Positions 47,501 through 59,105 of a stretch of DNA of 64,000 nt are shown here, piece after piece. The notes under the pieces are model-generated. The model ran no database searches. It was given only the letters and a program-made list of their open reading frames with translations, and was not told where the DNA came from. Origin of the DNA: Doryteuthis pealeii (lineage: Eukaryota; Mollusca; Cephalopoda; Myopsida; Loliginidae). The translations under genes and the position numbers were made by a program. The DNA lies in assembly GCA_023376005.1 (NCBI GenBank), contig CM042179.1:16481148-16545147 (forward strand). The letters are read 5' to 3'. The number at the start of each line of letters is the position of its first letter. Positions within the stretch are counted from its first letter, which is position 1.

Positions 47501-50500
47501 GAAATGTTTCATTCTAACTTTTAATATGAAGCAAGTCTTATTACATGATTGGTTTAATCACTTCCCTCAAAAAAGTTGTAATCTTAAGTATCAACCAATG
47601 GACACAAAACTTGTACATAACATGGAAAAATGGGACCTTTTTAAAATTTAAATGTAGTACAATTCTTAGAAAAAGCTTAGTCATTCTATTATTTGGTAAA
47701 GGGGTGGGCAGCAGTTAAAAAAAATATGACCTGAGAATTTAAGAAGAGGCTGCTGAAGGGATAAGAGAGGGGTAAGGGAGAGTGAGGTAAGTAATTTTTG
47801 GATATTAATTATGGTATTAATCTGGTTTATTGATGTCAGAATTTTCAGTATAGCTTAGTTTTATCTTTATGTAACTGTATGCACCAGAAATGGCATACCA
47901 TAATATTTTCATTAGATCAATACACTTAAAATACTCTTATATAATAAAACAATTTCCGCAAACAAGTAACTGAATTATAATTTTATTCTGTATTTGTGCT
48001 AAATGTTATTTCCATCAAAATTGCCTGTGTGTTGTAAATTACTATGAAATGTTAACGAGAAATATTTTGTTTCCTAAGAAAACATCAATATAATAATGGA
48101 CAGCAGCAATGGGAACCCCACAAGTTGTTTAGTCATATATATATATAAAAAATACTAAAAATCAGATAATAACTGATTCTAATGAAATTTTCAGTGTTGA
48201 TATGTTAATGAATGAATGTTATAATTTGCCAGTTATTTTATTTAAAAACTTTCATATTTTTTCAGGTCAGTTACCCCCACACACACACACACATTTTTGG
48301 GGTGCAATATGATAATTTGTGTATATTAAATTAAAGTATGTTTCCATTTTGTTGTGTTATTTTATACTGAAGATGTTTTTTTTTTAATTCATTCTTGATA
48401 GGTACTCAATTTTTTTAAACACACTTTCTTTTATTTAACCCATAGATGGAACAATAACAGGTACTACCACTCTGGTCAGAGTGGATCTTGGAGTAATGGT
48501 GATGAAGGGGTACTACACATTTCATCATCAGATAGTTTGTCATACCCAGGACACTAAAGACCCTTCTTGCACATATATGATAAAAAGAGTTGGGGGTTAC
48601 CATAAGGGCAATTGGGTTGGGACAATTATATAGGTGCTAGGACTTTACATGACCAGCCAATTGATCAGAGGTGATCTCTCCAACCACCTGATATTATCAT
48701 TTTTCTATTACTCTTTTTATTAAAGCAAAATTGAATGTGTGAATGGTATAAATGAAATAGAATTGGTAAAGCCAAGTTATAAATACTTTTGGTTTGTTTT
48801 CACTTTGATCTTGGAAATAGAATGAATCTTATTCTTACTGCTATGTATAAAATAGAATGAATCTAACACTTCTTACTGCTATGTATAAAATAGTAACAGA
48901 AACTGTCTTTTTTTTTTTTTAGCTTTGGTAAGGCAACCAATCTAGGAAAAAGAAAATTATAAAATTCAAATCCCATGTTTTCCTTTGGAGAAAATAATAA
49001 TTAAATTTATTGCGTACAGTGCTCAGGTGCACCACAACTCATCAAAGTCTGATGTATAGTACATAGAATAATGTACTAATGTCAGGAACATGAATAGCGT
49101 ACAGTAATAATATACATACATGTATGTGTGTTGCATATGTGTCTAGAGGGGGGTATCAAGTATAGTGTTGGCGAATTACGGGAAGCATGGAGGCTTTGAA
49201 AGATGCAGTGTTTCGGCAGCCTACAACGGATGCAGGCAGTTTATTCCATGCTTCAGCAACTCTGAGCATGAAAAAATGTTTCCGAAAGTCATGCTATTTT
49301 CTAACTTTGTAGGCATGCCCATGTGTGTTAGAAACCTGGAGATCTAAAAGGTGTTCAAGGTTGCTTTTGGTAAGATGATTAATGACCTTATGAGCATTTA
49401 CCAAGTCCGTTGCAAGATTTGGGAGTTTCCATTCCTAGGGCAGCAAGACATTCAGAATATGGCAGCTGAGTCCTGCAGTGGGCTGAGAAAGAATGGACTG
49501 ATAGGATAGGGGAGATGGATATTGTTGTTAACTTCAGAAAAATAATTTCTGTACGTAATGAAGTATTTTATTAATGATGTTGTTATTTTGATAAATTATT
49601 TGATATTTGTAGTTGTTCATTTTATCTTAATTATTTAATTATTTATTTTACTCTTTTTGTATTTAGATGGGACTTGGAAAAACTCTTCAAGCTATTACAG
49701 TGGCTTACTATTACCGAAGTGAATGGCCAGCTCTCATCATTGTTCCATCATCTTTGAAATTTTCTTGGATTGAAGAACTAGAAAAATGGTTGCCAGAATT
49801 ACAACCACAAGAAATCAACCTTGTACAAGCTGGAAATGATATAAGGTAAATTAAAAGACTAAAAAAAAATATTTTGATAAATCCAGAAACTTTTAACCAA
49901 TTTCACTTTCAACAGAAATCCTAAACTTTATGAATCAAATATTATAAATTAATGCCAAATTCATAAGCATTTTTATGAATCCAAATCTCTCACAACCTCC
50001 TATACTAATTTATAGGGAAAATAAATGTGTATATTACAGTCATAATATTTACTCATCATGAAAAGTAAAATATTTCCTAATTATCTCCCTTGCAGTATCT
50101 ATCCTTTTTTTGGGGGGTGGGGAATAAATAGTTATCAATTGACTTATGAAAAACTTAAAAAGTATTTAGATTTAGATTAATATATCTAAAATTATTATTA
50201 TTAATGTTTTCATTAAATTAGTTTATAATATGCTAAAATAAATTTACTTTAGAATATTAGTATAATTTTAGCTTCAATAATTTTGTTTATAAAAGGCAAA
50301 ATTTAAAAAAAAATTACATTGGTTTTCTATATATATTTCTATATAGTAAGATGGGAAAACATATACAAAAATTATTTAAAATATCTATTTCTTATAATTA
50401 TTACTGAATGTTTATTGATATTTTGATAAGTGTATTATTATTATTAATAATTATTTATATAATTAATAATTATATAAACATGCTAATTAATATTTTTAAC

Positions 50501-53500
50501 TTTAGCATTAAACACCACCAAAATTAAATGCAAAAACAAATCCTTATTCTGTATGACTCCAGTTTTTGTCATTACTTTTATTATGGAAAATATATAACAT
50601 GGTTTCTGTATTCTTGTTTAATGTTAAATTATACTTTATAAAAAATATTTTACTGTAATTTACTCCAATGAACGGTTATAAGATTGAGATTAAATACTTA
50701 GTGAGAATTGTTAATGTAGTAGATTACTAAAAAGCAATTGTATACATTTTTTTTATGTTACATTCATTTTAATATTTTTACTGCTTAAGAAAAATCAAAG
50801 TCAAAGCTTTTTGTATATTTTCAATATATATATAGTATAAATGAAAGAATAGATGCATAAATGTTGGTGAAATATTTCATAAATTTGTTCATCCCAACCA
50901 GTTTCAATTTTATTACCAGAATATGTTATTTCATGACTGTTTACATTTCATCTTAGAGTGTGTAGAGTTTGATCTATATGCAAACAAAATATTATCAGGC
51001 AAGTAATTTAAAAGAACTTTTTACAAAAATAAAACCATCTAGAATTTTACATTTCCTAAAAAGAAGTGGCATTGTACTAAAAAATATGAGGAATTGAACA
51101 ATAGTTCAAATATATATATATATATACATTTGTTTTCTACCAAACTATTGCTACAAATCCAAAACTTAGTTGGTATTAAATGACCCACCAAGGTTGATAT
51201 GTCGTAAAACAAACAAACAACAATTCAAGACTGAAAGGCTTGTGAATACCAAAGTATTGACTTCACATGTCAATGAAATTTGAACTTTGAGTTAAAGCTC
51301 AAAGTTCATTCACATGTGAAGTCAGTCTTTTGGAATTTACCAATCAAATTGCAGGTATTTATAAATAATTTCAAATGTAAAAGTGATCTTTTTTTTCTCT
51401 CAAAGGTGTCATTAAGTAAGAAAATTAGTCAATAAAATTTGATTACATTTTAAATTATGAATGTTTTAACATTTTGGAAGTTAACAAGAGTGTAAATGTT
51501 TAAGGGTTAAAATGTAGTTTTTGTGGTTTGGTTTAATTTGTTATTGAGTTCATTTGAAGTAAGAATTTCAAGATGTAATATACATCTATCTTCATGAATT
51601 TCTAGAACTGATGTGGTGTTTGATAAATTAAAAAAAAAAATCTTCTAGTGAACTTAGCATCTTTGTTAAATTTATGGTCTGTTAAGTAGACCAGTTGTTC
51701 TACAGGGAGAAGTCTATTATTATTATTCAGTGATTTAATTCTGTATCTATAGTTGTATATTCTAAATTTGATGGTTCATTCTGATTTCATTTATATTGTT
51801 TGAAGCAATGTGTGCATTCTGAAAGGTAAATGATGTTTTTGCTATTATAATTTGATTCATTGTAGATTTTAAAGGTCTTATTGTTTATAGAATTAGTAAA
51901 TAAATCAGAGATGTATTTTCAACAGAGCTGTTCTTAAATGGTTGGCAAATTTTTTTTTTTTTTTTTTTTTTTTAGATTTGTGTTAAATAACTTTGCTGTA
52001 TAAGATTGTTAGGTCTATTATATGCAAGCACACCCAATTCTTAAAACATATTTCTTAGTTTTGGTTTTTATTTTAAGGATTTCTCAGTGATCCATGATAA
52101 TTTATATTATGGAATAAGGGTATCATTGAATATTGTTACTAAGGGGAAATGGTTGAGTTTTCTTTTTTTTATAAATATATATATTTACCAACCCCTCTAT
52201 ATGAGTAAGATGTGACACAATGTCAATTTCTTAAGAAGAGTTTAACAGGTTTGAATTCAGAGTTTTCCTTCTCTTAGACCAGTTGCCATACCAAAACTAA
52301 AAAAATGCAGCCTGTCCTACTTGTTTTATTTTCTTTGTAGATTTATTTCTGAAAACTTTGTTATTGAAGATTATATAATTTCTTATCATATTTTTAAGAT
52401 TTTTAGACCTACGATAAACAAGCATAACAAGTTCAAGAAATATATTTCTTAGTTTGAGTTTTATTTTAAGGATTTCCCAGCATTTTTTAATAATTTGTAT
52501 TAATGGAAGAAGGGTATTATTGAATGTTGTTATCAAGGGGATATGGTTTCAGTTTTATTTTCTTGTTAATACTAACAAGAATAAAAGCATTTTAATCCCT
52601 GGTCTAGTGCTAGTGAAAAGGGGATAGACAAATAAAGCCATTATGGCTTTATTTGTTGGGATGGTAATGGCTCTGTAAATTTGATTTTCAATAGAATTTG
52701 GGTCATAACTACATGCATGTAAAATCTAGTTTCAATTTGTTGATATGATTAAATAAGTCATTATTATTAAAGGATATTCTATTAATTCTTAGACTGACCA
52801 TGATGATTTGGATGAGAAGATTCAGAATGGAGAAGAAATAAAAATGGTGTTGAAAAATAAGCCTCATTTAGTCACAGTTTATTGAGAGTATCTTGGTCAG
52901 TTTATGAACTTTTCAGCTGAGTCTCATATTCATATTTTTAGTTACAGAGTTTGAATGCTGTTGAGTTTGATAATAAATAATACCTGATAATATCCATTTT
53001 AATTATATGATGTTCCATGAGAAATAATAAAATTCTGGTACCTTTTTTTTTCTATTAGAAAATGAACTTTTTATTAAAAAATTGTTAGGGGTGTACTTAT
53101 TTATGGGCTGATATTGTGTTGCATTAAGAAAGATAGAATAGTCACTAAAATTTTCTAAGTGTTCTATTTCTTCAATGTGCATAAATAATGAGTTTCAAAA
53201 TATTCAGAAATTTTAGCAAAAAATTGTAATGCATAAATCTCTTTTTCATAATTATAAAATCTGATTGTTAAGTATTTTGTATTTCAAATTCTTTAAAATT
53301 GAATTTATGGATTCTTTGCTTATTTTTTCATAACTATCTCACAAGACAAATTTAAGACAGTAGAACAAAGATAATTACTAAAATAAAAACTGAAGTTTGA
53401 AAAATAAAGTGAATGCTATTTGATGGTGGCCTAACAGTTAAAATGGAAAATCAGTGATTCAAGTTGAAATTCTGTCTGAGACATTTTCTATTCACTTGTG

Positions 53501-56500
53501 CTCTAATGCCCTTAATAAAGGCATGAATCCATAACTTTTCTCTTCCCAGCTATGGGTAAAATAGCAAGGAGAATTAAGCCATAAATCTACGAGGAGGTTA
53601 CCTTTGGATTCAAAACCAGGAATTGATCCTCATAAAATGTCTTTACACGAGACATGAAGGGCTCCATTCTTTCCTCAACTGTGGTTAAATAGCAAAAATG
53701 TGTATATGAGAATAGCAACTTCACCTCAAAAACCTACATTCTACTTAAGCTGCAACATTATGAACAAACCAACAAGTGAGATAATTACGATTTGATAAAG
53801 AAATAATTTTAGTTGATAGAAATGGTTGAAAAAAATTAATTGGATTACAAAATGTGTATTTTTAAATAATAATAATCCTGGTATCTTTAGTTTTGAAGAA
53901 AATTAACTTTTTATGAAAAGAATTGTTAAAGCTGTACTTATTCATGGGTGATACTCTAATACTGAATAATTTACATTTGATATTTTTATTGTCACTTTAG
54001 TTGGTTTCATACTGAAAATGTTGATGATTTTAATAATTTCAATATTTTTCATTCATATAAATTTTAATATTGGGTTTTTGTAGATTTTATTGAAAATATA
54101 TTTTTTGAAGAAAAACATTTGTAGATATTTTTTATTTTATTTTTCAGTGGATTACAATCAACAAAAATCACATTGGTTTCATATGGTATCTTGAATAAAA
54201 AGACAAGTAATTTAGTAGTGGAAGCTTTGATTAACCAAAAGTTCAAAATTATCATAGCTGATGAATCTCACTACATCAAAAATATCAAATCTGTTTCAAG
54301 CAAAGTGATTGTTCCAATCATAAAAGCAGCAAATCGACGTATTTTGTTGTCAGGTACTCCTGCCCTTGCCAGACCAATTGAGGTAAATTGATATTTTTTT
54401 ATTGTTTTTTTATTTGAAAATTAATTATCTTCAGACTTTTTTAAGGAAATATTGATATAATAAAAAGAAGAAAAGCATTTTAATCCCTATTCTAGTGCTA
54501 GTGAAAAGGGGATAGACTCCCTCTCTGTCCAGTTAGCTCAGTTGGTAGAGCATCCACCTGGGAGCTGCAAGGTTCCCAGTTCGATACTGGCCCTCGCCAA
54601 ATGAGTAGCACAACTTCGATCTGTACAGTAAAACGGGGAGCTGATGTTAAGTGTGGCGCTACACCCCAGATGCAAAAAACAATCTTCCTGGTCTAGTGCT
54701 AGTCAAAAGGGGATAGACTCCCTTGCTGTCCGGCTCATACTGACAATAGGTCACTCCACCAACTTTACTTATACAATATAAATACTAACTATATTTATAG
54801 ATGTCATATAGTACCTAAATAATGAGAATGGAATTGTCTGTTTTTCCTATAAATAATGTCTGATGAAACCTCGGAAGAGAGAAACAACAAGATCTCACAG
54901 GATTTGGTAATTCAGCCTAGCAATTGCTAATTACTCTGTTCACCTTGTATCTTTGCTTAGTAAACCTTTTCCCCCTATCCTTAATACTCCTTGTGTTTCT
55001 TCCTATTATTTCTTTGATCTTCTCTTTCATGGATGCTGTATTCTTTGGAAGCTTGTTTAGACCAAGTTAAGGGTTTTCTCTACAGGAATTGGAGTTCATT
55101 TTTTTAATAAGAAGAATTATCAGGGGATCAGGATTTTAGAGATGCTTAGGATTGGGAACCGTTCATTCAGACCTATTTGTACCTTACTTTTTGGATATTT
55201 CTTATATTTGGTAATTTTTTTAAATAACTTAGTAATAGAATATTTTAAATATTTTACTTTTTATTTAATTTTTAAACCTTTGTACTTTTTCCAAGAAAAT
55301 AATTTATTCTGCAGTTTCATTTCACTATGGGAATCAGCCAAATGAAATTTGCAAATTGAATTTTATTAACAAATATTTTATTTAAGCAGTAAAAAAAAAA
55401 AATACCTGAGAAATATTTTTACTGTTAGCCAATCCAATTCTTTTGTTCTTAAATTGCAAACATTCAAAATGAAGACACAACAGTTCAAACTTGTATCCTA
55501 TTTCTTGCAATTTAGTTTAATTGTTAAAACAGAATTAATCATCTAAATAATTTTGTAACTAAAAGAGTTGAAACTATAAATTTTCATGAGCAAAATAAAA
55601 AGTAAGACAAGAAAATTAAAAAAAGCAAGTGAATTGAATAATAATATATATATATCTATATATCTATATATATATATATATATCTTATTATAATGGAGAT
55701 TGTGGGTTTGTCTGTCTGTAACCGAAACTATATTACTATACAAGTCACAATTCCTTTCGTTATTTACATCATATTCTCCATGATTTTATTTTTATTTAAA
55801 CCTCAATTATTAATAAAATTGTTTTACATTACTTACATTGTTGACCATATCTACATACTAATAACATGCAATTGTATTTATATATACAACAAAATAGCGG
55901 TTTACAGTGTGAATGGGAAGGCTAATTTGCATATTGATCTTAAAAAATTGATTTTAATAAATATATGCTTAGTATTATTGATTTCTAATTGTTTGGTTTT
56001 ATCTTATTGAATATGAGCAAAAATCTCTTCAATAAATCTTAAAAGAAATCCATTAACAAGAAGAAATAACTGTAATATTATTCTTTACTTCCTATTTTAA
56101 CTAAACAGTTTAATTAGGAAAATTTACCAATGAAAGACGGGAGTAAGGGAAAATGATGGAAGAGTTAGTTTCAAAGTTGTTCTATTTTTCAATCATACCC
56201 CCTCTGTTCAAAATCTTTTTATCTACATTCTTATTCAGTTTCATTAGCATTTCTAATTTAATATGATATTTTATTATAAAATTTAACTAAAATACTTGCA
56301 CCTGGAGGGTGCATATATTTGCTAGTATATATATATATGAATCTACTGCAAATGTTCATTTTTAAAATAAAATAGTAAAGTCTGCAGGATGACCTATTTT
56401 CAGTCTAAGCCACACTGTGAGGGAGTCTATCCCCTTTTTGCTAGTACTAGACCAGCAATGAGGTAGAGCACCGCACCTACCATCAGCTCCCAGATGCTTT

Positions 56501-58479
56501 ACAATACAGATCAGATTACCCAAGCTCTACTACTTATAGGCTTGTTGCTGAGGACTGGTATTGAACCTGGGATCTAGGCAGATACTCTACTGAGCTAAAA
56601 TGGCTTTTATTTTTTAAATGAAATGAATCAATTATATCTTGACTAAATATGTACTTTTTAAAAATATTTTGTTATTTAAAAAAAGTGAAATGTTATATAA
56701 AAATAAAATTTTAGTTCCTGTCCAAGTCATTAAAAAAAACCCATTAAAATTAGAATGAAAATTCTATAGATCTATTGTCAATAACTGTAAATAGATTCTG
56801 TGTAAGTTTATTTGAAAAAGAATGTTTATTTTACAATGTTTTTCTTAAAATCAAACAATTCTATTAATTTAAAAAAAAAATTCTTTTGCAGCTTTTTCCT
56901 CAGCTAGAAGCCCTAAATACTAAAAAGTTTGGAAACTTCTGGGAATATACAAACCATTTTTGTGGTGCTCGATATGAGTATTTTGGAAGGAAAAGATACA
57001 GAAAAGTCGAGTAAGTTTTACTTATCCATTTACTTATCCTTTTTATTTTATTTTTCAAATTTCTCTATTCTACATCATTCACAGTAATTATCTATTCATA
57101 GAAAAGAATTTTTAATAAAATCTTATTATTCGAACATACTGTAGTTGCTAAAAATGTATGGATAGACGTTTAAGAGGAATATATATGTGGAAAGTAATTG
57201 TTATTGTTTTGTTTTTTGAGGGTTTTTTTAACATAATAAGTACAGCTAAAAATGTCATTTTAATCTGTTTTCCTGTAATTTAATTTATTTTTATTGAATT
57301 TATTTATAAACCTAAAAAGTAATTAAATATATAATTTTAGTTAGATCCTAGTTCTCATACAGGATAATGATTTTATATGTATATTTCTTTGTTTTTCTGT
57401 TATATAAATGTGTATAATCTAAGGAGAGGAAATGAGGGGGTGATTTATAAGGTCGATTTGGTTGATGACATATTACTACTAAGATCAGTAGAAGTCACAG
57501 ATTGTAAAAACGGGGTCACTTATTGGCTGAGAGAAGGCAATCGACAGGTAACTGCTTCTTGTGTGCCAAAAATACAAAATTTAACAATTCACTCATCGGA
57601 ACTCACTTAGAATGGTCGCACCTGGATGACTCAGAAATAGGGGATTCGAAGATGCTATGCCTTATAAGAAGAGTATTTCTTCTCTAAAGATTCTGTAAGA
57701 AAACCATCCAATTATCACAGATGATAATGGAAGAAGACAACCAGAAGAAAGAGCTTTCATTGAATATATTGAAAGCAGCTCATTAGATATGAGAAAGAAA
57801 CACTACCCGATGAATCCATTAAAAGAAACCTTCGATAGAGAAAAGAATGAAGGAAGACAGAAATTCTAATGTGAACTTTATTCACTCTAAGGAAAAGAAA
57901 AAACAATAAACTATCGCAAACATTATGAACCCATGGTCAGAGCTAAATAAACACTGTTAACTTATCACCCCCTTCCACCTAATTTTCATTTTGTTGCACA
58001 CATTATGAAGCTGAAAACACTGTATTTGCACACACATTTCCACCACCAAATATTAACTTGAATATTATTCCCTTCATAAATAACCACCTTGTTTATTTCA
58101 TGTTTAGTTTTGCAGTCAAGTGAATAAATATTATTTCATCATTATTTGGATTGTTGTCATTTCTTGTCGCTTCTAGGATTTTCGCCTCATCTATTTTTTT
58201 TAATGTGTTGAAGCAGATCTCTCACAAGACAAAGAATTTGTTTTATGTGAAATGCCTATTTATATCTTCTGACATACTCCTGGCTTGTGACACTGTCCAC
58301 ACTAAAATAAATATCTGTAAACCTAATGACAGGCACACAAGGTGTTCATTGCATTTCTCTGCATATTTCATCTTCTGGCCATTGTGTCGTCTGCTCTGCT
58401 AAATTGGACCCCTACTGTTGTGTGCTTTGAACTGCACCCGGTGGAGGCAAACCTGCCAAAAAGAAACAATTAACAAACA

Positions 58480-58525
<46 letters not shown>

Positions 58526-59070
58526 ACAAAAAAGACAGGGTAAGGTGAACATCCAAATCTGGACATAGAGAGGTGTACAACTCCACACTTCATTCTCATT
58601 CAGTCATCCTCTATCTCCTATCTGCTGCTATGAGTCTGTCAAGCCAAGAAGGGGGAACCTCACCTCTACTTTTGTGATCTGAACTGTTCCATTTGCAAAA
58701 TCTAAATCACTCAACTGGTCTTTCAAATTCACTATCCCCTTACACTTTTGATTCTCCCAAAGTCTCATTCATTCTCATTTCCTTGTGGGATTTTAAAATC
58801 CCTTTGTTTAAGAAGAGACCACAAACAGTATTGACCTCCGCTGTCTTTTTATTACTGTACTAGATTTTTATTTACTTTGCCACTTTGTATAAATCCAGAC
58901 ATTTCGTCTTCTAGGAGAGAATATCACTGTCATTTAACTAAAACATTCTCTTTCTTTTTCTCTATAGAATTTTTTTACTACTTTTATGAACTCCCCTTGA
59001 CCAACACAGGCCAAACCTTCTATTGCATACTTATACATACCTACACCCATATACACATACCCACACACCC

Positions 59071-59105
<35 letters not shown>

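Larger units (their letters stand above)
46054..49666 (+). other. ZRANB3: ZRANB3 intron 2
   Basis: Holds a mariner C-terminus (46720-46900), an unrecognised coding-like remnant on minus (47110-47650), repeat C inverted (48430-48690), the dispersed element at 48166-48227 and an RT fragment on minus (49000-49530). The segment 46090-46600 looks like part of an unknown DNA element. Confidence 0.6.
49846..54147 (+). other. ZRANB3: ZRANB3 intron 3
   Basis: AT-rich, with a repeat tail at 51170-51222, a paired imperfect duplication (51985-52165 and 52357-52560) split by a family B SINE piece (52175-52320), a family A SINE tail (52597-52631) and a family B SINE (53405-53700). The stretch 51470-51950 has a weak retroelement look on minus. 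Confidence 0.6.
54383..56891 (+). other. ZRANB3: ZRANB3 intron 4
   Basis: Holds family A SINEs in both orientations and a dispersed repeat beginning at the TA microsatellite near 55645. Confidence 0.65.
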
